Assembly: GCA_946011705.1 (NCBI GenBank)
Contig: CAMGCA010000025.1
Coordinates: forward strand, 1-12,278
Length of the DNA stretch: 12,278 nucleotides
Direction of reading: 5' to 3'
Source of the DNA: an uncultured Clostridia bacterium
GTDB lineage: Bacteria; Bacillota; Clostridia; Oscillospirales; Oscillospiraceae
The translations under genes and the position numbers were made by a program. How positions within the stretch are numbered: the first letter of the stretch is position 1; every line of letters begins with the position of its first letter. The notes below the pieces were generated by a model. The model was not told the origin of the DNA, searched no databases, and worked only from the letters and a program-made list of their open reading frames with translations. Below are positions 6,562 to 12,278 of the stretch, in pieces.

Positions 6562-6574
6562 TTCTCCTTTTCAG

Positions 6575-6603
6575 AGTATACCAAACGTGTTCCAATCTGT
6601 CAA
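6575..6603 (-). promoter_or_regulatory. Consensus promoter of the Cys-rich protein-azlCD-GNAT operon
   Basis: On the minus strand TTGACA (6598-6603) and TATACT (6575-6580) are 17 bases apart. Transcription would start near 6568 and run through the inverted-repeat element before reaching the first gene at 6352. A ribosome-binding-like AAAAGGAG follows directly, ahead of GTG-AAT-TAA, a two-codon ORF at the edge of the element. Confidence 0.85.
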
Positions 6604-6620
6604 ACCTCCCGCTTAGTATC

Positions 6621-6633
6621 CGCGGTTTCCGCG
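6621..6633 (-). other. Short stem-loop after the DtxR-family gene
   Basis: CGCGG-TTT-CCGCG can form a 5-bp stem 22 bases beyond the DtxR-family stop codon. No T-tract follows on the minus strand, so I see no convincing terminator for that gene. Its transcript may run on into the next operon. Confidence 0.3.
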
Positions 6634-6655
6634 AAAATAACCGGCATGATGTCAC

Positions 6656-7042
6656 TCACACCGGTTTTTCCTTAAGCTGCGCCATGTGCCGCTTCAGCGC
6701 CTGGAAGGATTCATCCGAAATGGCGTGCTCCATCTTGCAGGCGTCGGCAATGGCGGTGCCCTCCGGCACGCCCAGGGCCATGAGAAGCTGGCTGAGCAGG
6801 GTGTGCCGCTCGAAAATCTTCTCCGCGATCTCCCGCCCGGTCTCCGTCAGGCTCAGGCCGCCGTCCGGATCCATCAGCACGAAGCCCCCGGCACGCAGAA
6901 TGCCCATGGCCCGGGATACGCTGGGCTTGGAATAGCCCAGGTATTCGCTGACATCCACGCTGCGGACAAAGCTGCTTTTCTGCCCCAGCACCAGAATGGC
7001 TTCCAGATACATTTCCCCCGATTCGTGAAGCTCCATTCCCAT
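6656..7042 (-). CDS. DtxR/IdeR/MntR-family metal-dependent transcriptional repressor
   Basis: Starting at ATG 7042 the protein has 128 residues. An N-terminal winged helix-turn-helix is followed by the metal-binding/dimerisation domain. There is no C-terminal SH3-like domain, so it has the short MntR-like architecture. ESGEMYLEAIL (7-17) opens the domain. The putative primary metal site has Met11, Cys102, Glu105 and His106 (DACKMEH), the ligand pattern of iron-sensing DtxR/IdeR rather than the Asp/Glu set of MntR. In the ancillary site His80 remains, but the Glu83 and His98 equivalents are Ser and Ile. Two starts are possible (7042 or 7036), both behind GGGAGGAG. In-frame sequence up to 7183 overlaps the promoter and is rejected. 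It is transcribed divergently from the malic enzyme; its targets are unknown. Confidence 0.9.
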   Translation of the reverse strand: MGMELHESGEMYLEAILVLGQKSSFVRSVDVSEYLGYSKPSVSRAMGILRAGGFVLMDPDGGLSLTETGREIAEKIFERHTLLSQLLMALGVPEGTAIADACKMEHAISDESFQALKRHMAQLKEKPV

Positions 7043-7083
7043 TTCTCCTCCCGATGTGCGAATTTGTGCACGAAGTTTTCTGT

Positions 7084-7112
7084 AGAATACCACAGCTTTA
7101 TGCAGAATGCAA
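7084..7112 (-). promoter_or_regulatory. Probable promoter of the DtxR-family gene
   Basis: On the minus strand TGG-TATTCT is an extended -10 (hexamer 7084-7089). TTGCAT (7107-7112) lies 17 bases upstream as a weak -35. The predicted start is about 35 bases before the coding start. Confidence 0.55.
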
Positions 7113-7123
7113 GAACTTACAAA

Positions 7124-7137
7124 TTTTCTTAACAAAA
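7124..7137. promoter_or_regulatory. AT-rich near-palindrome between the DtxR-family gene and malic enzyme
   Basis: TTTTCTT-AACAAAA is symmetric except for one mismatched pair and is centred in the divergent intergenic region. It lies 12 bases upstream of the DtxR gene's putative -35. It could be an operator used for autoregulation or for control of both genes. It does not match a classical DtxR or MntR box, so this is weak. Confidence 0.25.
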
Positions 7138-7197
7138 GACTTTTCAAGCGCCCCAAAATGGTGTACATTGTTCTTATCAACAAAGGAGGCGCGTTTC

Positions 7198-8370
7198 ATG
7201 GATTACGCAAAAGAATCCCTTCGGCTCCACGAGCAGTGGAAGGGCAAAATCGAAGTGGTGACAACGGTTCCCGTTTCTACCAAGGACGACCTGAGTCTGG
7301 CCTACACCCCCGGCGTGGCCCAGCCCTGTCTGGAAATCCAGAAGGATGTGAATAAATCTTACGATCTGACCCGGCGGCACAACCTGTGCGCCGTCATCAC
7401 CGACGGCACCGCTGTGCTGGGTCTGGGTGACATCGGCCCCGAGGCCGGTATGCCCGTCATGGAGGGCAAGTGTGCCCTGTTCAAGGCCTTCGGCGATGTG
7501 GATGCCTTCCCTCTGTGCATCAAGAGTAAGGATGTGGACGAATTCGTCAACGCCGTATATCTCATTTCCGGCTCCTTCGGCGGCGTAAATCTGGAGGATA
7601 TCTCCGCCCCCCGGTGCTTTGAGATCGAGCGCAAGCTGAAAGAAAAGTGCGACATTCCCATCTTCCACGACGACCAGCACGGCACCGCCGTCATTACGCT
7701 GGCAGGCCTGACCAACGCTTTGAAGGTCGTTGGCAAGAAGAAGGAGGACGTAAAGATCGTCACCTCCGGCGCGGGCGCTGCCGCCATCGCCATCGTCAAG
7801 CTGCTGCTGAGCGCGGGCTTCCAGAACATCACCATGTGCGACCGGAAGGGCGCAATTTACGCCGGGCGTGATGGCCTGAACTGGATCAAGGAGGAAATGG
7901 CTCAGGTCACGAACCTTGACAAGAAGGCCGGTTCCCTTGCCGATATGCTGGTGGGCGCGGACGTGTTCATCGGCGTGTCCGCGCCCGGCATGGTGACGAA
8001 GGAAATGGTGCAGACCATGAACAAGGACGCCATCATCTTCGCCTGCGCCAACCCCACCCCCGAGATTTTCCCCGACGAGGCCAAGGCTGGCGGTGCCAAG
8101 GTGGTGTCCACCGGCCGCAGCGACTACCCCAACCAGATCAACAACGTGCTGGCCTTCCCCGGCATTTTCCGGGGCGCTTTCGATGTCCGGGCCAGCGATA
8201 TCAACGAGGAAATGAAGGTCGCCGCCGCCAACGCCCTGGCGGGCCTCATCACCGACGAGGAACTGAACGAGGACTACATCATCCCCGCCGCCTTTGACCC
8301 CCGTGTCGGCCCCGCCGTTGCCAAGGCTGTGGCGGAAGCTGCAAGAAAATCTGGCGTGGCAAGAATCTGA
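7198..8370 (+). CDS. NAD(P)-dependent malic enzyme (oxaloacetate-decarboxylating)
   Basis: This 390-residue enzyme is the short bacterial form without a phosphotransacetylase domain. It converts malate to pyruvate and CO2 with reduction of NAD(P)+. The malic domain shows AYTPGVAQPC (35-44) with catalytic Tyr36, MEGKCALFKAFGD (88-100) with the probable general-base Lys91, and IFHDDQHGTA (155-164) with divalent-metal ligands. The NAD-binding domain shows TSGAGAAAIAI (189-199) and later ANPTPEIFP. The start ATG 7198 follows AAAGGAGG; in-frame sequence back to 7054 is intergenic. The gene stands alone, with its own terminator, divergent from the DtxR-family regulator. Cofactor preference cannot be fixed from sequence alone. 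Confidence 0.95.
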   Translation: MDYAKESLRLHEQWKGKIEVVTTVPVSTKDDLSLAYTPGVAQPCLEIQKDVNKSYDLTRRHNLCAVITDGTAVLGLGDIGPEAGMPVMEGKCALFKAFGDVDAFPLCIKSKDVDEFVNAVYLISGSFGGVNLEDISAPRCFEIERKLKEKCDIPIFHDDQHGTAVITLAGLTNALKVVGKKKEDVKIVTSGAGAAAIAIVKLLLSAGFQNITMCDRKGAIYAGRDGLNWIKEEMAQVTNLDKKAGSLADMLVGADVFIGVSAPGMVTKEMVQTMNKDAIIFACANPTPEIFPDEAKAGGAKVVSTGRSDYPNQINNVLAFPGIFRGAFDVRASDINEEMKVAAANALAGLITDEELNEDYIIPAAFDPRVGPAVAKAVAEAARKSGVARI

Positions 8371-8378
8371 CAGACTGA

Positions 8379-8409
8379 GCCGGAAGGATATTCCTTCCGG
8401 CCTTTTTCT
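8379..8409 (+). terminator. Rho-independent terminator of the malic enzyme gene
   Basis: A perfect 10-bp stem, GCCGGAAGGA paired with TCCTTCCGGC (8379-8388 with 8392-8401), has a 3-base loop and is followed by CTTTTTCTT. It begins 8 bases past the stop codon. Confidence 0.93.
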
Positions 8410-8482
8410 TCTATCCGATCCATCTGCGCAAAGCCTCTTTTCCCATATCCTCTCCAAAACTTCCTTTCGATTTTGTGCACTA

Positions 8483-8497
8483 TGACAAAATTTGTCA
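8483..8497. promoter_or_regulatory. 15-bp palindrome upstream of the ABC importer promoter
   Basis: TGACAAA-A-TTTGTCA is a perfect 7-1-7 inverted repeat ending 17 bases before the -35 box of the importer promoter. The size and position fit an operator for a dimeric regulator, probably an activator given its upstream location. The regulator is not identified. Confidence 0.5.
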
Positions 8498-8514
8498 AAA
8501 CACGAAAATATCAC

Positions 8515-8543
8515 TTTACTTCTCTAAAGCGATAAAGTATAAT
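8515..8543 (+). promoter_or_regulatory. Promoter of the amino-acid-type ABC importer operon
   Basis: TATAAT (8538-8543) is a perfect -10. TTTACT (8515-8520), 17 bases upstream, is a fair -35. The leader to the start codon is only about 40 bases, too short for a T-box or other large riboswitch. Confidence 0.82.
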
Positions 8544-8590
8544 GCGGACAGTTGAAATCCCTGACGGGAAAAAGGAAAGGAAGAAACTAT

Positions 8591-9373
8591 ATGAAAAAGG
8601 CATTCACATTGATTCTGGCGCTGGTTCTGGCGCTGAGCTGCCTCACCGCCTGCGGCTCCTCCTCCAGCTCCGACCTCAAGTACATCCAGAAAAAGGGCAC
8701 CATGATTGTTGGCATCACCGACTATGAGCCTATGGACTTCAAGGACGCCAATGGCAACTGGACCGGCTTCGACGCCGAGCTGGCCGAAATGGTCTGCAAG
8801 GAACTGGGTGTCAAATGTGAGTTCTTCGTGCTGGCCGACTGGGGCAAGAAGTTCTTTGAGCTGGAAACCAAGAACATCGACTGCATCTGGAACGGCATGA
8901 CCATCACCGACGAAGTCAAGCTGAATACCAACTGCTCCGACCCCTATGTCATCAACGCACAGGTTCTGGTCATGAAGGCTGACGTTGTTGGCCAGTACGA
9001 TGCCGTCGAGCTGCTGCAGGGTCTGACCTTCGCCGTGGAGAATGGCTCCGCCGGACAGGACGAAGTCGTAGCACTGGGCGTACCCGACAGCCAGATCATC
9101 GCCGTGCAGGATCAGGCCGCCGCGCTGATGGAAGTTGCTGCCGGTACCTCTGACGCCTGCGTCATCGACATCACCATGGCCAACGCCATGACCGGCGAGG
9201 GCACCAGCTACGCCGATCAGGCCCCCGGCATCAGCCTGTCCAGCGAGGAATACGGCATCGGCTTCCGCAAGGACTCCGACGTCACCGCCAAGGTCAACGA
9301 GCTGCTGGCCAAGTACAAGGCCGACGGCACCCTGCAGGCGCTGGCTGACAAGTACAGCCTGACCCTGGCCTGA
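8591..9373 (+). CDS. ABC transporter substrate-binding lipoprotein, polar amino acid type (SBP_bac_3)
   Basis: This 260-residue lipoprotein has signal MKKAFTLILALVLALSCLTAC, with acylated Cys21 and a serine-rich linker. Family features are GTMIVGITDYEPMDFKD (36-52), GFDAELAEMVCKELGV (59-74), WNGMTITDEV (100-109), SDPYV (116-120) and CVIDITMA (190-197). Asp193 fits the residue that contacts a ligand amino group. The Arg that usually follows TITxE and binds the ligand carboxylate is absent (Val109), so the ligand may be unusual. I chose ATG 8591 because it gives a clean signal peptide behind AAAGGAAG. Permease and ATPase genes follow in one operon. The substrate is unknown. Confidence 0.92.
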   Translation: MKKAFTLILALVLALSCLTACGSSSSSDLKYIQKKGTMIVGITDYEPMDFKDANGNWTGFDAELAEMVCKELGVKCEFFVLADWGKKFFELETKNIDCIWNGMTITDEVKLNTNCSDPYVINAQVLVMKADVVGQYDAVELLQGLTFAVENGSAGQDEVVALGVPDSQIIAVQDQAAALMEVAAGTSDACVIDITMANAMTGEGTSYADQAPGISLSSEEYGIGFRKDSDVTAKVNELLAKYKADGTLQALADKYSLTLA

Positions 9374-9389
9374 GTTTCACCCGAATAAC

Positions 9390-9413
9390 AAGGGAGGGCG
9401 TTTGCCCTCCCTT
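9390..9413 (+). other. Intercistronic hairpin between binding protein and permease genes
   Basis: AAGGGAGGGC pairs perfectly with GCCCTCCCTT (10 bp, loop GTTT), 16 bases after the binding-protein stop codon. No T-tract follows directly. It is probably a partial terminator or 3'-end stabiliser that raises binding protein relative to the membrane components, a known arrangement in ABC importer operons. Confidence 0.7.
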
Positions 9414-9446
9414 CCGCCGTAATTTTAGACAAAGAGAGGTAAAGCT

Positions 9447-10088
9447 ATGTTCCTCCCGGTAACTTTGCAGCTTTTGGCAGGCTTTGGCGAATCCCTGAAA
9501 ATCTTCCTGCTGACCCTGCTGTTCTCCCTGCCTCTGGGCCTCGTGATCTGCTTCGGCTCCATGAGTAAATTCTCCCCCCTGCGAAAGCTGGTACGGTGCT
9601 TCGTCTGGATTATCCGGGGCACGCCCCTGATGCTCCAGCTGATCATCATTTTCTACGGCCCCGGTCTGATGTTCGGCCTGCCCGCCATGCCCCGGTTCAC
9701 CGCCACCATCATCGCCTTCGCCATCAACTACGCCTGCTATTTTTCGGAAATCTACCGGGGCGGCATCGAGTCTATCCCCCGGGGGCTGACTGAAGCCGGG
9801 CAGGTGCTGGGCATGACCAAAGCACAGATCTTCTTCAAGGTGGTTCTGCTGCAGGTGGTCAAGCGAATTCTCGCCCCCATGAGCAATGAGATCATTACGC
9901 TGGTGAAAGACACCTCTCTGGCGCGGATCATCAGCGTTTATGAAATCATCTGGGCCGGTGAGGCCTTCATCAAGAAGGGCCTGATCTGGCCCCTGTTCTA
10001 CACCGGCGCGTTCTACCTGGTCTTCAACGGCCTGCTGACGGTGCTGTTCACGAAACTGGAAGAAAAACTAAACTATTTCAGAGGTTGA
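9447..10088 (+). CDS. Amino acid ABC transporter permease (HisM/GlnP type)
   Basis: This 213-residue membrane protein has about five membrane segments. Typical family blocks are the early GESLKIFLLTLLFSLPLG (14-31), RGTPLMLQ (57-64), the EAA-loop that contacts the ATPase (EAGQVLGMTKAQIFFKVVLLQ, 116-136) and KDTSL (154-158). The single permease would form a homodimer. The start follows GAGAGG by 7 bases. It ends 3 bases before the ATPase gene. Confidence 0.93.
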   Translation: MFLPVTLQLLAGFGESLKIFLLTLLFSLPLGLVICFGSMSKFSPLRKLVRCFVWIIRGTPLMLQLIIIFYGPGLMFGLPAMPRFTATIIAFAINYACYFSEIYRGGIESIPRGLTEAGQVLGMTKAQIFFKVVLLQVVKRILAPMSNEIITLVKDTSLARIISVYEIIWAGEAFIKKGLIWPLFYTGAFYLVFNGLLTVLFTKLEEKLNYFRG

Positions 10089-10091
10089 GCC

Positions 10092-10838
10092 ATGGCGATT
10101 TTGGAAGTAAAGAATATCAAAAAGGGCTTCGGCTCCACGGACGTTCTCAAGGGCGTCAGCTTTTCTCTGGAGAAGGGCCAGGTGCTGGCCATCATCGGTT
10201 CCTCCGGCAGCGGCAAAACCACATTGCTCCGGTGCCTGAACTTTCTGGAAACCCCCGATGCGGGTGAAATCTTCGTAGATGGGCAGCTATTAAACGGCGG
10301 CCAGCTCACCGACGAGCAGATTCGGCAGAACCGGCTGCATTTCGGTCTGGTGTTCCAGAATTTTAACCTTTTCCCCCAATATACCGTGCTGGAAAATATC
10401 ACCTTGGCCCCCAAACTTCTCAAGCAGGCGGAGCCTGCCGCCATCCGGGAAAAAGCGCTGAAGCTTTTGGATCAGGTGGGACTGCTGCAAAAGCAGGACA
10501 GCTATCCCTACCAGCTCTCCGGAGGTCAGCAGCAGCGTGTAGCCATCGCCCGTGCGCTGGCGTTAAGCCCTCAGGTGCTTTGCTTTGACGAACCTACCTC
10601 CGCCCTTGACCCGGAACTCACCGGTGAGGTTCTGCGGGTCATCCGGGGCCTCAAGGACAAGGACAATACCATGATCGTGGTCACTCATGAAATGGATTTC
10701 GCGCGAAGCGTCGCCGATGTGGTAATCTACATGGCGGACGGCGTCATCGAGGAAATGGGCACGCCGGAGGAGGTCTTCGGTAACCCCAAAAGCGAGAAAA
10801 CCCGGGCCTTTATCCGGGGTACCCAGCAGTCCTTTTGA
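10092..10838 (+). CDS. Amino acid ABC transporter ATP-binding protein (GlnQ/HisP type)
   Basis: This is a 248-residue nucleotide-binding subunit with all motifs intact: Walker A GSSGSGKTT (36-44), Q-loop Gln89, signature LSGGQQQRVAIARA (142-155), Walker B VLCFDE (162-167) with catalytic Glu167, D-loop SALD, and switch His199 in VVTHEMDF. It powers uptake by the preceding permease and binding protein. The start lies 3 bases after the permease stop, with AGAGG inside the permease end. Confidence 0.96.
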   Translation: MAILEVKNIKKGFGSTDVLKGVSFSLEKGQVLAIIGSSGSGKTTLLRCLNFLETPDAGEIFVDGQLLNGGQLTDEQIRQNRLHFGLVFQNFNLFPQYTVLENITLAPKLLKQAEPAAIREKALKLLDQVGLLQKQDSYPYQLSGGQQQRVAIARALALSPQVLCFDEPTSALDPELTGEVLRVIRGLKDKDNTMIVVTHEMDFARSVADVVIYMADGVIEEMGTPEEVFGNPKSEKTRAFIRGTQQSF

Positions 10839-10850
10839 AAAAACAGTCAA

Positions 10851-10880
10851 ACGGGAGCTTCCCCTCGGGGAGGCTCCCGT
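10851..10880 (+). terminator. Terminator hairpin of the ABC importer operon
   Basis: A 14-bp stem with one G-U pair (ACGGGAGC..., 10851-10864 with 10867-10880) begins 12 bases after the ATPase stop codon. The tail ACTTTGTCATT is only moderately T-rich. Its CCCC/GGGG core resembles the GC-rich repeats elsewhere in the window. Confidence 0.7.
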
Positions 10881-10914
10881 ACTTTGTCATTCCTATGGCA
10901 GGTGCAGCGCAAGA

Positions 10915-10941
10915 ACCCCCGGAGCTGAAAGCCCCGGGGGT
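10915..10941 (-). terminator. Terminator hairpin of the Ig-like domain gene
   Basis: ACCCCCGG pairs with CCGGGGGT (10915-10922 with 10934-10941), with an inner GC/GC pair. It lies 40 bases beyond the stop codon at 10982. The minus strand continues TTCTTG, a weak T-tract. It faces the plus-strand terminator at 10851-10880, as expected between converging genes. Confidence 0.6.
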
Positions 10942-10981
10942 CCCGCAATCCTCTTTCCTCGCAATCAGCGGTTTGGGAAGC

Positions 10982-12278
10982 TTACTTGGTAATGCGCAGT
11001 GTGAACCTGGCGTACTTGCCGGAGCCATCCACAGCGGTGGCCTTGATGACGGTCTTGCCGACACCCTTAATGGTCACAGCACCGGTCTTGGGATCGATCT
11101 CCGCAACGCGCTTGTTGCTGCTGGTCCACTTGAATGTCTGGCACGCGCCACTGGGATTTGCCGTTGCGCTGAAGCTCGGCGTACTGCCGGAAAGCTTGGT
11201 CAATACCGTAGTACCGTTGATGACCTTGCCACCCTGCTTGATTTCCACCTTGGTGGTCAGCGGATAGATGGTCACCTCTACGGCTTTCTCAGTAGAGCCA
11301 TCAACGGGAACCGCGATCACTTTAACTTTAATCTGCTCAGTAATACCGCGCTTGGCGCTCAGCTTGCCGGTATAGCGGTTGATGGACACATTATCCGAGT
11401 TGGGACCGGGCTCCACAGACCACAGCACGTTCTTGTTGGTAGCGTTGCTGTTTGCGGGCACCGCGCGCAGATTAATGGACTTGCCGGAAACCAGAATGCC
11501 GGACTGCTCAATGGTGACGGAGCCAACAGTGCGGTTCACAACAGCGGTGATCTTGCTCTCATAAGTGGTAGTGCCAATCTTATACTTGGCGGTCAGGGTA
11601 GCCTTGCCTACCTTCAGCGCCTGAGGACCGGTTTCCGCAATCTGAACAACAGTCTTGTCGCTGGTGCTCCAGGTCACGCCGGCAGGGTCAATATCATTCT
11701 CCGTGATGTTGCCATTGCCGTTCGCGAACGCGGTATGGATTCTGACCTTCAGGCCGCCGAGACCCGTGTCGAGGTCAACAGGCAGGGTGCCGGTATACTC
11801 CTCGCCGTTCAGCGCAAAGTAGAACTTCACAGTCTCTGCGGGGAAGATATTAAATTCAACCGTATCGAAGATACCGCTCTCCTTGGAGATAGCCTTAACC
11901 ACCACAGTGTGCTTTTTCGTCACACCCTTAGCGGTCAGAACACCGTTGGAACTGATGGTCGCCGCATCGGTCTCTTTTCCGTTCTCCGTGACCTCCCAGG
12001 TAAAGCCTTGGTTGTCAGCCTTGGTACCGTTGGCGTAATCCGTCCAGGCGGTAGCGCTCAGGGAGACGCTCTTGCCGCTGCGCAGATCTCTCAGGGCAGG
12101 CGCGTTAATGGTAACGGTGCCAACCTTCTTCACAACCTTCACAGTGAAGGTGGAGGTGCATATGTTCTGGGTAGCGGGATCAACACACCGCAGGGTGATG
12201 GTGCTGGTGCCGTAGCCAACCGCGTCCAGAGTCCCCAAATCCTCATCGACAGTGGCAACCTTGGTGTTGCTGATGAAT
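10982..12278 (-). CDS. Tandem bacterial Ig-like (Big_2) domain surface protein, N-terminus outside window
   Basis: The frame is open to the window edge, where it reads ISNTKVATVDEDLGTLDAVGYGT, a typical Big_2 core, so the true start lies beyond 12278. About 432 C-terminal residues are seen. They hold roughly five Ig-like units of 80-100 residues. Each ends in a G-x-A-T-I-T-like strand or V-x-V-T-I linker and starts with a repeated core such as WEVTENG, VTWSTSDKTVVQIAE, VLWSVEPG and FKWTSSNKRVAEIDPKTG. The protein stops directly after the last Ig strand (FTLRITK), with no sorting signal or membrane anchor at this end. Attachment, signal peptide and any functional domain must therefore lie upstream. 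An extracellular adhesion or spacer role is inferred from the fold; the partner is unknown. Confidence 0.88.
   Translation of the reverse strand, partial: FISNTKVATVDEDLGTLDAVGYGTSTITLRCVDPATQNICTSTFTVKVVKKVGTVTINAPALRDLRSGKSVSLSATAWTDYANGTKADNQGFTWEVTENGKETDAATISSNGVLTAKGVTKKHTVVVKAISKESGIFDTVEFNIFPAETVKFYFALNGEEYTGTLPVDLDTGLGGLKVRIHTAFANGNGNITENDIDPAGVTWSTSDKTVVQIAETGPQALKVGKATLTAKYKIGTTTYESKITAVVNRTVGSVTIEQSGILVSGKSINLRAVPANSNATNKNVLWSVEPGPNSDNVSINRYTGKLSAKRGITEQIKVKVIAVPVDGSTEKAVEVTIYPLTTKVEIKQGGKVINGTTVLTKLSGSTPSFSATANPSGACQTFKWTSSNKRVAEIDPKTGAVTIKGVGKTVIKATAVDGSGKYARFTLRITK

Noticed and set aside
7141..7197. A sigma-A promoter for the malic enzyme (TTTTCA, 17 bases, TACATT)
   Set aside because: Both hexamers match the consensus at only four of six positions, which is not enough to report as a site.
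7177..8514. A 445-codon open frame antisense to the malic enzyme gene
   Set aside because: The translation is rich in Gly, His and Val with no domain character. It mirrors the GC-rich codons of a clear malic enzyme on the other strand.
10092..10838. A specific substrate such as glutamine or cystine for the ABC importer
   Set aside because: The ATPase and permease do not fix the substrate, and the binding protein lacks the usual Arg, so any named ligand would be a guess.
1..12278. CRISPR array, tRNA or rRNA genes, transposase or phage genes
   Set aside because: No regularly spaced direct repeats, cloverleaf-like sequences, rRNA motifs or mobility proteins were seen. All long frames are accounted for by chromosomal-type genes.

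Overview
The window looks like chromosomal DNA from a GC-rich, anaerobic Gram-positive bacterium of the class Clostridia, most likely an Oscillospiraceae/Ruminococcaceae gut commensal. Four things point there: strong GGAGG-type ribosome binding sites throughout; a set of VanZ, DUF4358 lipoprotein, MBOAT and DHHW genes that is common in these genomes; a short single-domain malic enzyme; and GC-rich palindromic intergenic repeats typical of the group. The species cannot be named from the sequence alone.

Left part, minus strand, read right to left. A consensus promoter (6575-6603) lies upstream of a 178-bp inverted-repeat element (6384-6561) that sits inside the 5' leader of a four-gene operon. 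The operon encodes a small cysteine-rich winged-helix-like protein (5996-6352), azlC (5257-5970), azlD (4940-5260) and a GNAT acetyltransferase (4416-4943). azlC/azlD and azlD/GNAT each overlap by an ATGA. The operon ends at a terminator hairpin (4375-4400) whose DNA also contains the -35 box of the next promoter. That promoter drives a yybP-ykoY manganese riboswitch (about 4219-4350), mntP (3587-4201), a VanZ-family gene (3177-3572) and a DUF4358 lipoprotein (2624-3175), closed by a perfect 15-bp stem terminator (2590-2622). An MBOAT O-acyltransferase (1145-2524) and a DHHW/SGNH protein (68-1135) follow. They form an envelope-polymer O-acetylation pair of the AlgI/AlgJ type, but the MBOAT has Asn where the family's catalytic His is expected.

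Middle, divergent. A DtxR-family metalloregulator (6656-7042, minus) lies back to back with an NAD(P)-malic enzyme (7198-8370, plus), which ends in a canonical terminator.

Right part. A three-gene polar amino-acid-type ABC importer reads on the plus strand: lipoprotein binding protein (8591-9373), permease (9447-10088) and ATPase (10092-10838). It has its own promoter (8515-8543), a 15-bp palindrome just upstream, and an intercistronic hairpin that may set binding-protein excess. The binding protein lacks the usual carboxylate-binding Arg. The window ends inside the 3' part of a minus-strand gene for a large protein made of tandem bacterial Ig-like domains (10982 to beyond 12278).

The main themes are metal homeostasis (Mn riboswitch and MntP, DtxR-type regulator, Cys-rich putative sensor), amino-acid export and import, and envelope modification. 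No phage, transposase, CRISPR array, tRNA or rRNA was seen. The most unusual points are the repeat element inside the azlCD leader, the Cys-rich winged-helix protein heading that operon, the MBOAT His-to-Asn change, and the terminator that contains a promoter -35 box.
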